Assembly (NCBI GenBank): GCA_964433315.1
Contig: CAYSQO010000001.1
Span: 1 to 64,000, forward strand
Source: Aquariibacter sp964433315
Lineage (GTDB): Bacteria > Pseudomonadota > Gammaproteobacteria > Burkholderiales > Burkholderiaceae_C
DNA length: 64,000 bases
Reading direction: 5' to 3'
The position numbers and the translations under genes were made by a program. Positions within the stretch are counted from its first letter, which is position 1, and each line of letters begins with the position of its first letter. Below, one piece after another: positions 25,235-33,418 of this stretch. Under the pieces are notes generated by a model. The model made no database searches. It was not told the DNA's origin and was given only the letters and a program-made list of their open reading frames with translations.

Positions 25235-27262
25235 ATGCAGCATCAACTCCAGGTGAACCCGTTCGCGCCCGTGGCGGTCATCAAGCGCGAAGGCCAGAGC
25301 GCGCCGTTCCAAGTCGGCAAGATCGCCGACGCGCTGGCACGCGCGGGTGTCGCCACCGGCGAGTTCGACGTCGTGCGTGCGCAGGGCCTGGCACAACGTG
25401 TCACCGCGCGGCTGGCCGGCCGCGTGGCGCACATCGAGCGCATCCAGGACGAAGCCGAGGCCGTGCTGATCGAGTCCGGCCATCTCGAAACGGCGCGTGC
25501 CTACATCGCCTACCGCGAGCAGCACCGCCTGTTGCGTGCCGACCGCGGCTGCATGGTCGATGTGGGTCGATCGGTCAACGAATATCTGGCCCGCGAGGAC
25601 TGGCGCGTCAACGCCAACGCCAATCAGGGCTATTCTCTGGGCGGGCTGATCTTGAACGTGGCGGGCAAGGTGACGGCCAACTACTGGCTGGAACATGTGT
25701 ACCCGCCGGCCGTGGGGCAGGCCCACCGCGAGGCCGACCTTCACCTTCACGACCTCGACATGCTTTCGGGCTATTGCGCCGGCTGGTCGCTGCGAACGCT
25801 GCTGCACGAGGGCTTGAACGGGATCCCGGGCAAGGTGGACTCGGCGCCGCCCAAACACCTGTCGAGCGCAATCGGGCAGATCGTCAACTTTCTGGGCACG
25901 CTGCAGAACGAATGGGCCGGCGCCCAGGCGTTCAGCTCCTTCGACACTTACTTGGCGCCCTACGTACGCGTCGATTCACTGGGCTACGAACAGGTGCGCC
26001 AGTGCCTGCAGGAGTTGGTGCACAACCTCAACGTGCCCTCTCGCTGGGGGACCCAGACGCCATTCACCAATCTCACCTTCGACTGGACTTGCCCGGAAGA
26101 CCTGCGCGAGCAGGTGCCGGTGATCGCCGGGCGTGAGATGCCCTTTGCCTACGGCGACCTGCAGGCTGAGATGGACCTGATCAACCGCGCCTACATCGAC
26201 GTGATGTGCGCCGGCGATGCCAAGGGCCGCGCCTTCACCTTTCCCATCCCCACCTACAACATCACACGCGACTTCGACTGGGACCATCCCAACTGCGATG
26301 CGCTGTTCGAGATGACGGCGCGCTACGGCTTGCCGTACTTCCAGAACTTCCTCAACAGCGATCTGCAGCCGCACATGGTGCGCAGCATGTGCTGCCGGCT
26401 GCAGCTCGACCTGCGCGAACTGCTCAAGCGTGGCAACGGCCTGTTCGGCTCGGCCGAGCAGACCGGCTCGGTCGGTGTCGTCACGCTCAATGGGGCCCGT
26501 CTGGGTTACCTGTATGCCGGCGACGAGGCCGCGCTGCTGGCGCGCACCGACGAGCTGCTGGACCTGGCGCGCGACAGCCTCGAGATCAAGCGCAAGGTGA
26601 TCCAGGGCTACATCGACGGTGGCCTGTACCCCTACACCAAGCGCTACCTCGGCACGCTGCGCAACCACTTCTCGACCATCGGGGTGAACGGCGTCAACGA
26701 GATGATCCGCAACTTCAGCGGCGGCACCGAAGACATCACCACGCCCTGGGGTGAGGCCTTCGCCCTGCGCTGGCTGCAGCACATCCGCGCGCGCATGACC
26801 GAGTTCCAGGAGGGCACGGGCCACCTCTTCAACCTGGAGGCCACGCCGGCCGAGGGCACGACCTACCGCTTCGCCAAGGAGGACCGGCGGCGCTACCCCG
26901 GCATCCTGCAGGCCGGAAGCGAGCGCCAGCCCTACTACACCAACTCCACCCAGCTGCCGGTGGGCTTCACCAGCGATCCGTTCGAGGCCCTGGCTCGCCA
27001 GGAGCCGCTGCAGCGCCTGTACACCGGCGGCACGGTGCTGCACCTCTACCTGGGCGAGCGCTTGCCGGATGCCCAGGCCTGCCGCAGCCTGGTGCGGCGT
27101 GCGCTGGAGAACTTCCGCCTGCCCTACATCACCGTCACGCCCACGTTCTCGATCTGCCCGGTTCACGGCTACCTGTCGGGCGAACACCACTTCTGTCCGC
27201 AGTGCGACGAGCTGGCGTTGCAGCGCAAGCGCAGCGCGCAAGCCGAAGCGGCAGCCACCTGA
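25235..27262 (+). CDS. nrdD: Class III anaerobic ribonucleoside-triphosphate reductase, catalytic part
   Basis: A 675-residue reductase that makes dNTPs without oxygen. Residues about 12-100 form an ATP-cone (AVIKREGQSAPFQVGKIADAL). The 10-stranded barrel follows, with the active-site region MVRSMCCRLQLDLREL (C386/C387). The C-terminus has the zinc site C641-P-V-H and CPQCDE and then stops 20 residues later: the glycyl-radical motif RVxGY normally found in this tail is absent. It is encoded instead by the separate ORF 72 bp downstream. The start codon has no Shine-Dalgarno and directly follows an NrdR-like box; the ATP-cone needs a start at or very near here. Confidence 0.9.
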   Translation: MQHQLQVNPFAPVAVIKREGQSAPFQVGKIADALARAGVATGEFDVVRAQGLAQRVTARLAGRVAHIERIQDEAEAVLIESGHLETARAYIAYREQHRLLRADRGCMVDVGRSVNEYLAREDWRVNANANQGYSLGGLILNVAGKVTANYWLEHVYPPAVGQAHREADLHLHDLDMLSGYCAGWSLRTLLHEGLNGIPGKVDSAPPKHLSSAIGQIVNFLGTLQNEWAGAQAFSSFDTYLAPYVRVDSLGYEQVRQCLQELVHNLNVPSRWGTQTPFTNLTFDWTCPEDLREQVPVIAGREMPFAYGDLQAEMDLINRAYIDVMCAGDAKGRAFTFPIPTYNITRDFDWDHPNCDALFEMTARYGLPYFQNFLNSDLQPHMVRSMCCRLQLDLRELLKRGNGLFGSAEQTGSVGVVTLNGARLGYLYAGDEAALLARTDELLDLARDSLEIKRKVIQGYIDGGLYPYTKRYLGTLRNHFSTIGVNGVNEMIRNFSGGTEDITTPWGEAFALRWLQHIRARMTEFQEGTGHLFNLEATPAEGTTYRFAKEDRRRYPGILQAGSERQPYYTNSTQLPVGFTSDPFEALARQEPLQRLYTGGTVLHLYLGERLPDAQACRSLVRRALENFRLPYITVTPTFSICPVHGYLSGEHHFCPQCDELALQRKRSAQAEAAAT

Positions 27263-27333
27263 GCCCAAACCGCCGGCGCAGGGTGCGCCGGGCGCCCGCT
27301 CCATGTATCAACCCAGCCCCTGAAAGGATCTTC

Positions 27334-27558
27334 ATGAGCCACAGCCAGACCGCCATCCACCACCCGGAACTCGCCATCCACGAACGCCAGCCCTGCGAGG
27401 TCTGGACCCGCGTGATGGGCTACCACCGGCCGGTGGCCTCGTTCAACATCGGCAAGCAAGGCGAGCATGCCGAGCGCCTGAGCTTCGTGGCCACGGACTG
27501 CGCGATGGTGACCGAGGGTCTTGCCGAGGCCTCGCAGCAGCTTCCGGCCTGCGCCTGA
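27334..27558 (+). CDS. Separate glycyl-radical domain of class III ribonucleotide reductase
   Basis: A 74-residue protein with its own ribosome site (AAAGGA, 6-7 bases before the ATG). Residues 21-44 contain the NrdD glycyl-radical signature: CEVWTRVMGYHRPV with Gly29, then FNIGKQGEHAER. In single-chain NrdD this segment is the C-terminus, and the Gly is activated by NrdG. Here it follows an NrdD that lacks the motif and is followed immediately by nrdG, so it very probably docks into the NrdD barrel as a second polypeptide, in the way GrcA replaces the radical domain of pyruvate formate-lyase. The ~25-residue C-terminal tail is not conserved in NrdD. Confidence 0.8.
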   Translation: MSHSQTAIHHPELAIHERQPCEVWTRVMGYHRPVASFNIGKQGEHAERLSFVATDCAMVTEGLAEASQQLPACA

Positions 27559-28248
27559 GTGTCATCCATGGTGGCCGCCGATGCCTTGTCGGTGGGCGGC
27601 TTCGAGCCATTCTCTACGCAGGACTGGCCGGGCCGTTTGGCGGCCGTCGTCTTCGTGCAAGGCTGCCCCTGGCGCTGCAGCTACTGTCACAACCCGGGTT
27701 TGCAGTCTCAGTGCGCGCCCCAGGCCGGGCTTCGCTGGGCTGACCTGCGCGCGCGCTGGCGGACCCGCATCGGCCTGCTCGACGGACTGGTGTTCAGCGG
27801 CGGTGAACCCACGCTGGACCCGGCGCTGCCGTCGGCCCTGGCCGAAGTGCGCGAGGCAGGCTTGGCCACGGCGCTGCACACGGCTGGCGTCTCGGCCGCG
27901 CACTTGAGCCGCGTGCTGCCGCTGCTGGACTGGTTGGCGCTGGACATCAAGGCCGCGCCGCCCCAACTGCCGGCGCTGACGGGCGCGCCGGGCAGCGTGC
28001 GGGAAACCGCGCGGGCGCTGCAGCTGGTGCAGCAGTCAGGCGTGGCGTACGAACTGCGCACCACATGGCATCCGCGGTGGCTGCCCGAGCCTGCGTTGCT
28101 GATGCTGGCCGATTGGCTGGCGTCGCACGGCGTGCAGCGCTGGGTGTTGCAGGCGGGACGCCCGCCCGGCGGCGGCCCGGCCGCGGCGCTCGCCGCGTCA
28201 TGGCGCGAGGCGCTGAAGGCGCGGGTCCCGCAACTCAGCTTTCGTTGA
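27559..28248 (+). CDS. nrdG: Anaerobic ribonucleotide reductase activating enzyme (radical SAM)
   Basis: A 229-residue radical SAM protein. The cluster motif is C36-P-W-R-C40-S-Y-C43, followed by GGEPTLDP. It uses S-adenosylmethionine to put the glycyl radical on the class III reductase. The GTG at 27559 comes directly after the stop of the glycyl-radical ORF; an in-frame ATG at 27568 is an alternative start. At 229 residues it is longer than E. coli NrdG (154) and of the pyruvate-formate-lyase-activase-like type often paired with ATP-cone NrdD. It converges with the NnrS gene; a GC hairpin lies between. Confidence 0.9.
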   Translation: MSSMVAADALSVGGFEPFSTQDWPGRLAAVVFVQGCPWRCSYCHNPGLQSQCAPQAGLRWADLRARWRTRIGLLDGLVFSGGEPTLDPALPSALAEVREAGLATALHTAGVSAAHLSRVLPLLDWLALDIKAAPPQLPALTGAPGSVRETARALQLVQQSGVAYELRTTWHPRWLPEPALLMLADWLASHGVQRWVLQAGRPPGGGPAAALAASWREALKARVPQLSFR

Positions 28249-28253
28249 TCGTC

Positions 28254-28269
28254 GGGCCGCACACGGCCC
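28254..28269. terminator. Hairpin between convergent nrdG and nnrS
   Basis: GGGCCG-CACA-CGGCCC, a perfect 6-bp GC stem just after the nrdG stop and 29 bp beyond the NnrS stop. It lacks a T-run, so it would be a weak or Rho-assisted bidirectional terminator. Confidence 0.4.
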
Positions 28270-28297
28270 TGCGACGTCGACCGAGACTTCTCGGCCG

Positions 28298-29617
28298 TCA
28301 ACGCTTCTCGATTGCGGCAATGATCGGTGACTGGGACGAGCGCGAGCGGGCTCTGGGCGGTTGGCCCAGCCAGCGGCCATGCCGCAGCAGCCAGACCGCG
28401 GTCACGAAGCTCCAGGCCACGGCGGCTGCAGGCAGCCAAACCGAAGCGGCCTGCGGCCAGAGCAAGGCGCATAGCCGGGCGAGCACGGCGGTCTGAAGCA
28501 CCATATAGAGCAGGCGGGCGACACCGTCGATCGCGCGGGCGATTCCCTGGTGCGCGGCGCTCACGCGTGTCGCCATGGTCAGCAAGGTGCCGCCCAGGTA
28601 ACCCATGCCCAAGGCGTGCACGCCGGCGAGTCCGAGCCGCCTGGCGCTCTCATCGGACAACGTGGGGAGCGCCGCAGCCGTCAACAGCAGCAACGCCAGC
28701 AGCCACCACAAGGCCGCGCCGAAGAGCATCCTCAGCATGGGCGTGCGCATCGCGGGGTGTCCCACCCAGCGAAGTGTGAGGCCAGCACTGGCGACGCACA
28801 CGACGACCAGATGGCCGAAGCCAACGAACCGCAGCCACGGGGGCAGCGGGGCCATGTTGGGCAACAACGCACCGACCGCCTGGACAGGGACGAGCGATAC
28901 CAGCAGCCACAGCGGCCAATGGGGCCAGCCTCGATCCAGCGCCGGCCACAGGCCATCGCCGAGGAATGGAAGCATGCGATGCGAGGCTGCCACGAACACC
29001 AAGACGGGTCCGCACCACAACCCGGCCTGTGCCAGAGGCTGCAGCCACTCCACGCGACCGGTGGCCAAGGCCAGCGCTGCGGCCAGGAGTGTCAGCGCCA
29101 TGGCTGCCATGGCGATGGTGATCAGAGCGACGTGCACGCGCTCTCCGGAGCGACCCGTGCGCAGCAGGGCCAGCACCCGTTCGACCAGAAGCGACTGGCC
29201 AATCGCAGCCGCGAGCAACATGGCCGCAACGGCTCGAGCGTCCACCCCGGCAAGCGGCAGTGCCAGCAGCCAGCCTGCCGAAAACGATCCCACTCCCACG
29301 CAAAGCTGGCGCGTGTCGATGGGGGTGGTATGTAGCCACCGCGGACCTGCGGTGAACACGAAGCCGGCCACGAACAGGGGCATGGCGCCCAGGCTGAACC
29401 AGAGTCCGTGCCACGCCACCAAAGGCACCAGGTGCTGAGAATCGCCGGCGCGTGGCCCAGCGAGCAACTCGGCTGCCCACCAGCCGGCGCTGACCGCCCA
29501 TTGCACGCCGGCCCAGAAGAAGCACAGCCGATGGGGCGAGCTGAGCAGCCGTTGGGCACGCCAGCTTTGCGCGCGTGTCGACTCGGCGCCGGCGACCTCA
29601 GGGGTGCGATGACTCAT
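28298..29617 (-). CDS. NnrS family haem-copper membrane protein
   Basis: A 439-residue integral membrane protein with about 12 hydrophobic helices and the NnrS hallmarks: PLVAWHGLWFSLGAMPLF near residue 75, a His-rich HRMLPFLGDGLWP, and HALGMGYLGGTLLTMATR toward the end. NnrS proteins are linked to nitric oxide and denitrification and relieve nitrosative stress. Its ATG overlaps the stop of the amidotransferase gene (ATGA). A second, only distantly similar NnrS-type protein is encoded at 52470-53708. Confidence 0.85.
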   Translation of the reverse strand: MSHRTPEVAGAESTRAQSWRAQRLLSSPHRLCFFWAGVQWAVSAGWWAAELLAGPRAGDSQHLVPLVAWHGLWFSLGAMPLFVAGFVFTAGPRWLHTTPIDTRQLCVGVGSFSAGWLLALPLAGVDARAVAAMLLAAAIGQSLLVERVLALLRTGRSGERVHVALITIAMAAMALTLLAAALALATGRVEWLQPLAQAGLWCGPVLVFVAASHRMLPFLGDGLWPALDRGWPHWPLWLLVSLVPVQAVGALLPNMAPLPPWLRFVGFGHLVVVCVASAGLTLRWVGHPAMRTPMLRMLFGAALWWLLALLLLTAAALPTLSDESARRLGLAGVHALGMGYLGGTLLTMATRVSAAHQGIARAIDGVARLLYMVLQTAVLARLCALLWPQAASVWLPAAAVAWSFVTAVWLLRHGRWLGQPPRARSRSSQSPIIAAIEKR

Positions 29618-30330
29618 TCAGCAGACGCCAGACCCACCCCGGCCAGCCAGCGCCGCCAGGCCAGGGCCGCCTGCCGAGCCAGTGTGCCGGACCGGGCCGC
29701 CGTCTCGGCGCGCAACGCGGGCACGTCGACGCCGGTCTGGGCAAGTTCCAGCGCGTGGCCGACCAGCCAGCGCTCGAACGTGGCACCGTCCAGTTCGGGA
29801 TGGCATTGCAGGCCCAGCACATGCTGCTGCCACTGGTAGGCCTGATGGCGGTACGAGGCCGTGCTGGCCAGCAGCTGAGCGCCTTCGGGCAGGTCGAAGG
29901 TGTCGCCGTGCCAGTGCAGCATCGAGGTCAACTCCCCGTCCAGCGGAGCCAGGGCCGAAGCGCGTCCTGCGGCGCTCAGTTGCAGCGGCATCCAGCCGAG
30001 TTCCTTCGACGGGCCGGGGTACACGCGAGCGCCCAGCGCGGCGGCGATCAGCTGGGCCCCCAGGCAGATGCCGAGCGTGGGTCGACCGGCCAGCATACGC
30101 GTTCGCAGCCATCCGATCTCGTGCGCGAGCCAGGGGTAGGCGGCGACCTCGTAGACACCGATGGGGCCGCCCAACACCACGACCAGGTCCGGGGCGACGG
30201 GATCGACATGGGCCAGATCCGGACTCCAGCCGTCCAGATAGCGGGGCGCGATGCCGGATTGGTCCAGAACGGGAGCGAGGGTGCCGAGGTCCTCGAATGC
30301 GACGTGCCGGATGGCGAGGCTGCGTGTCAC
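29614..30330 (-). CDS. Class I glutamine amidotransferase
   Basis: A 238-residue GATase. The nucleophile C89 lies in TLGICLGAQLIAAALG and the catalytic His in GLQCHPEL, the order expected of a GuaA-like amidotransferase domain. It is not fused to a synthetase, so the acceptor is unknown; proteins of this kind include YfeJ-type and gamma-glutamyl hydrolase-like enzymes. The GTG at 30330 gives the usual length; a start further upstream would run into the decayed transporter sequence. Coupled to NnrS, which implies co-expression with the nitrosative-stress genes. Confidence 0.8.
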   Translation of the reverse strand: MTRSLAIRHVAFEDLGTLAPVLDQSGIAPRYLDGWSPDLAHVDPVAPDLVVVLGGPIGVYEVAAYPWLAHEIGWLRTRMLAGRPTLGICLGAQLIAAALGARVYPGPSKELGWMPLQLSAAGRASALAPLDGELTSMLHWHGDTFDLPEGAQLLASTASYRHQAYQWQQHVLGLQCHPELDGATFERWLVGHALELAQTGVDVPALRAETAARSGTLARQAALAWRRWLAGVGLASAE

Positions 30331-30664
30331 GATGAAACCGGCTCCCGAGGTCTGGGGGCTGAGGAGGGCATGGCACCGCCGCCTGCCGCGTGCGGCCCAG
30401 AAACCCCGAAACCAGCCCAAGAAGCGCCGTGCACCAGGCCGCCACCGCGATCGAGAGGAACATGCGCGGAACGGCATCGAGGAACCCGATCCCCATTGCC
30501 TCGATCATGCGCTCCGTGCTCGCAGCGTACCTGCTGAGCGGGAGCAACGCGCCCCAGTAGAACGTACATAGCGCAGCGGAAGGCGCCGGTAGGCACGGCG
30601 CCACAGCGCCGTGCCCGTGGTGAAGCGTCGTGGGAGTGACTCGCCATGTTTCAACGACGCCGGC
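30331..30664. other. Interval holding a decayed transporter fragment
   Basis: 334 bp between the amidotransferase and the HPP-CBS gene. Its main content is the pseudogene fragment listed separately. No intact gene was recognised. Confidence 0.5.
30370..30567 (-). pseudogene. C-terminal remnant of a TehA/SLAC1-type anion channel
   Basis: One reverse-strand frame reads TFYWGALLPLSRYAASTERM, then FLDAVPRMFLSIAVAAW and LLGLVSGF. This has the pattern of the last two helices of TDT-family (TehA/SLAC1-like) anion transporters: F/W at the helix start, PL-x-x-YAA-x-T, then a hydrophobic helix with AAW. No start codon, N-terminal helices or stop is found in place, so the rest has been lost. It directly precedes the amidotransferase gene. 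Confidence 0.5.
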
Positions 30665-31852
30665 TCAGGTCGACTTGACCGTCTGAAGTGACGATTGCGA
30701 GCGGTACAAGGCGGCCACCAGGTCCGACTGGGTCACCATGCCGGAGAGCCGGCGCTGCGCGTCGACGACGGGCAAGTGGTGCATGCCCTCGTCGGACAGC
30801 CTGGGCACCAGCTCGACCACCGCGTCTTCTTCTGTCACGGTGTGCACTGGGCTGGTCATGATCTGCCCGACGACCTCGGCCTTGTCGGAGTAGTCCCCCG
30901 GCGTGGGCGCCAGCAGCTTGCGGATGCGCTGCCCCAGGCTCAGGTGATCGCGCGGGTCCAGCCGGGCGTGCTTGAGGAAGTCCACCAGTGTGACGACGCC
31001 GATCACCCGCCGGGCACGGTCCACCACGGGCAGCGCCCGGATGCGGTGGCGGTGGAGCAAGGACCAGGCTTCCTGCAGCGGTGTGGCGAATTCAACCGTG
31101 ACCAGATCGCGCGACATGATGTCGGCGCAGCGCACCTTGCCGAACTGCCGCTCCCAGGCCAGCCCCTGGGCGTGCCGCAACACCTGTTCCAGCGACTGGC
31201 TGTCGATGTCGAACAGCTCATTGAAGCTGCGCAATGCGGCGTCCAGGTCGTCGGTGGTCATGCCGATGCGGTCCTGCGGCGCAGCATCGGCCGTGCGATG
31301 GCGGTTGGCATGGACCACCGGATGCGGTGCCACGTGGTTGTGCGTCAGGCGCCGCCAGACCAGCGCGCACGCGACGAGCATTGCCGAGTTCAACGCAATC
31401 GGCGCCAGCGCGAACCCGTAGCCCAGCTGGTGCACCTCGGCGCCACCCACCACCGCCGTGAGGGCCACCGCGCCGCCTGGCGGATGCACGCAACGCAAGG
31501 GGAACATCAGCGCCAGTGCCAGGCCGGCGGCCAGCGCGGCGGCCACGGGCGAGGCGCCCATGGTGCGGTAGATGAACACACCGACCAGCGCGGCCGTGAG
31601 ATTGCCCACCACCGCCGGCCAGGGCTGGGCCAGCGGGCTGCTGGGAACGGCGAACAGCAGCACCGCCGAAGCGCCCATCGGCGCGCCGAGCCACACCGAG
31701 TCGGCCCCCCACGCCCACCAGCTGAAGCCACCTGTCAGCAGAAGCCCAAGCACGGCCCCCGCAACATCGCGCGTTCGCTCGCGGGCATCGACGGTCTGCC
31801 GCTGAAAGCCCAGCCACAGCAGCCCTCGGCTGTTTTCCAGCAGATTCTTCAT
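30665..31852 (-). CDS. HPP family membrane protein with tandem CBS domains
   Basis: A 395-residue protein. Residues about 30-190 form an HPP domain of four to five transmembrane helices, with FPLRCVHPPGGAVALTAVVGG carrying the name-giving HPP. Residues about 240-390 hold two CBS domains (VTLVDFLKHARLDP; then IMTSPVHTVTEEDAVVELVP and MVTQSDLVAAL), which usually sense adenine nucleotides. HPP proteins have been linked to nitrite transport in plastids and cyanobacteria; the setting beside the nar island makes a role in nitrite or nitrate movement plausible but unproven. Last gene of the reverse-strand group from 33925. Confidence 0.8.
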   Translation of the reverse strand: MKNLLENSRGLLWLGFQRQTVDARERTRDVAGAVLGLLLTGGFSWWAWGADSVWLGAPMGASAVLLFAVPSSPLAQPWPAVVGNLTAALVGVFIYRTMGASPVAAALAAGLALALMFPLRCVHPPGGAVALTAVVGGAEVHQLGYGFALAPIALNSAMLVACALVWRRLTHNHVAPHPVVHANRHRTADAAPQDRIGMTTDDLDAALRSFNELFDIDSQSLEQVLRHAQGLAWERQFGKVRCADIMSRDLVTVEFATPLQEAWSLLHRHRIRALPVVDRARRVIGVVTLVDFLKHARLDPRDHLSLGQRIRKLLAPTPGDYSDKAEVVGQIMTSPVHTVTEEDAVVELVPRLSDEGMHHLPVVDAQRRLSGMVTQSDLVAALYRSQSSLQTVKST

Positions 31853-31866
31853 CGTCGCGCAGGGAG

Positions 31867-32181
31867 TCAGGATGGTCCAGACGCGTGACTATCCCGCGAA
31901 AGTTGTCCGGGGCCCTCTTGGACCCGATCCACGATCATCGACTTCGCGATGGCGATGCCGGATCTCAACGCGCCCGCAGCCGTCGCGTCGTCGGTCACGT
32001 ACTGCGCCGACTGTTCATGAGGAGCGTTGGCGGGTGCATGGACCACCACCTGCACGTAGCTTCCAGAACCATCGGCAAAGGTTCTGGCCCTGACCTCGAA
32101 AACGCAGCCCGCATGAGCAGACTGTGCGTACGCATGCTGGGCCGCGTCCGACGCGAGGCACTCGTCTGTGCGAGGGCTCAT
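31867..32181 (-). CDS. Hypothetical small protein
   Basis: A 104-residue protein whose ATG overlaps the stop of the DUF3079 gene (ATGA), which supports its reality. The middle resembles a small alpha/beta fold (GCVFEVRARTF, then YVQVVVHAPANAP, and a helix GALRSGIAIAKSMI). I do not recognise the family. It ends 14 bp before the HPP-CBS gene, so it belongs to the hemerythrin-HPP transcription unit. Confidence 0.5.
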   Translation of the reverse strand: MSPRTDECLASDAAQHAYAQSAHAGCVFEVRARTFADGSGSYVQVVVHAPANAPHEQSAQYVTDDATAAGALRSGIAIAKSMIVDRVQEGPGQLSRDSHASGPS

Positions 32182-32423
32182 TGCTCGGGAGGGGGCTCGG
32201 TCCCCGCTACAGCACCCTGCACAGGGACAGTCTCGGCGCCAGCGCCTGCTGGCGGCTGCGGGTGGGCTCCCCAACTCTCCCAGTCCGCTCCGAAGAGTTC
32301 GGACGGATGAAGAGTGGCCACGCTCCCGTTCCCGCACATCATCGAATCGGCCGCACAGTACCGGTCGCATCCCCAGCAGATCCGCTCAGGATGCGCAGGC
32401 TTCACCGGGAACGGCTTGCTCAT
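32178..32423 (-). CDS. DUF3079 family protein
   Basis: An 81-residue protein matching the DUF3079 pattern: PAHPERICWGCDRYC, then CGNGS, and HPSELFGADWESWG. Four cysteines in the first 40 residues (two C-x2-C-like pairs) suggest a small zinc or iron site. DUF3079 proteins have no established function. It starts 11 bp after the DUF6306-hemerythrin gene and overlaps the next gene. The last ~30 residues are low-complexity. Confidence 0.75.
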   Translation of the reverse strand: MSKPFPVKPAHPERICWGCDRYCAADSMMCGNGSVATLHPSELFGADWESWGAHPQPPAGAGAETVPVQGAVAGTEPPPEQ

Positions 32424-32433
32424 CGCGCGGCCG

Positions 32434-33399
32434 CTACCCTTGCCGTGCAAGCGAACTGTCGAACTGCGGGAACAGCACCGTGTTCTCCAGTTGAATATGC
32501 TTCTGCAGGTCTTCGGCAAAAGTCTTCGTTGCCGTGCAGAGCCGAACCCATGTTCTGCAGGCGCCCGCCGGCGGCGTGGCTTGCCGCGTCAGTGCCATCA
32601 GCTGCGTCAGCCGGCGGGCGTGCTCCTCATGCTCCGACATCATCACGCAGATGGGGTGGGTCACGAAAGAGCTTCCGCCTCGCGCCAGCATCGGAAAGAG
32701 CACGCCTTCTTCCTTGGCCATGTGATCCAGCAATTCCGAGTGCATCTGCTGCAGAAGCACGGCCAGACCCCGCGGCACGTCCGGATGATCCGCATGGACG
32801 GATTCCACCTTGGTTGCCAGCTCGATCAGTTCGGGCAGCTGCTGACGGTGGACCTCGTGGAAGCGCTGGAGGATGTAATCGATCAGCGCCGACGGCTCGG
32901 TGGGTTCGGTTTCGCCGGCCGGGCCGCCGGGTTCGGGAGTGCCGCCTTCAGAGAAACGCGACTCGACCCGCTCGATGTTCTGGCGATGGGCCTGCAGCAT
33001 CGCCTCCAGGTCGGCGCGTGCTTGCGGGACATCCAGCCGGGGGATCAAGGCTTCGAGCTTGCGCACCACCCAGGCTTGACCCCGATTGAGGAACTTCAGT
33101 CGATCGTCGACGTCGGGGATCGCCATCGCCTTGCCGTGGAAGGCGCCCGTCGCGCTCGAAGGCGTGGCGCCGAGGGACTTGATCGTCCGCATCAGCATGC
33201 CGCACCAGTGCACTTCGTCCTTGTGAATGTCGGCCACCAGGGCGGCCAGCTCCTGTGAGTGGATCTCGCGGCCGGTTTCCATGGCCACGCGCGCGCCCGC
33301 ACGCTCGGCTTCGAGCAATTCATTGAGCGCGGCCAGCACCTCGGCGCGGCCTGACTCCTCGAGCGAGGCCCGACTCTCCTGAGCTGATCGTGGATCCAT
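32434..33399 (-). CDS. DUF6306-hemerythrin fusion protein
   Basis: A 321-residue two-domain protein. Residues about 15-155 form a ferritin-like helical domain (EVLAALNELLEAERAGARVA, then DIHKDEVHWCGMLMRTIK) that I take to be DUF6306. Residues about 170-320 form a hemerythrin-type four-helix bundle, with the iron ligands in FHEVHRQQLPEL, HMAKEEGVLFPML, SEHEEHARRL and HIQLENTVLFPQFD. The second domain resembles YtfE/RIC, which repairs iron-sulphur clusters or handles nitric oxide. The start at 33399 is chosen because upstream residues are low-complexity. It follows a shorter hemerythrin gene by 19 bp. Confidence 0.75.
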   Translation of the reverse strand: MDPRSAQESRASLEESGRAEVLAALNELLEAERAGARVAMETGREIHSQELAALVADIHKDEVHWCGMLMRTIKSLGATPSSATGAFHGKAMAIPDVDDRLKFLNRGQAWVVRKLEALIPRLDVPQARADLEAMLQAHRQNIERVESRFSEGGTPEPGGPAGETEPTEPSALIDYILQRFHEVHRQQLPELIELATKVESVHADHPDVPRGLAVLLQQMHSELLDHMAKEEGVLFPMLARGGSSFVTHPICVMMSEHEEHARRLTQLMALTRQATPPAGACRTWVRLCTATKTFAEDLQKHIQLENTVLFPQFDSSLARQG

Positions 33400-33418
33400 G
33401 GCTGCTGAACCTTGCTGA

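Noticed and set aside
27262..27334. Frameshift or sequencing error separating NrdD from its glycyl-radical tail
   Set aside because: A stop codon, a 71-bp spacer and a separate Shine-Dalgarno precede the small ORF, so no single indel would join the two cleanly.
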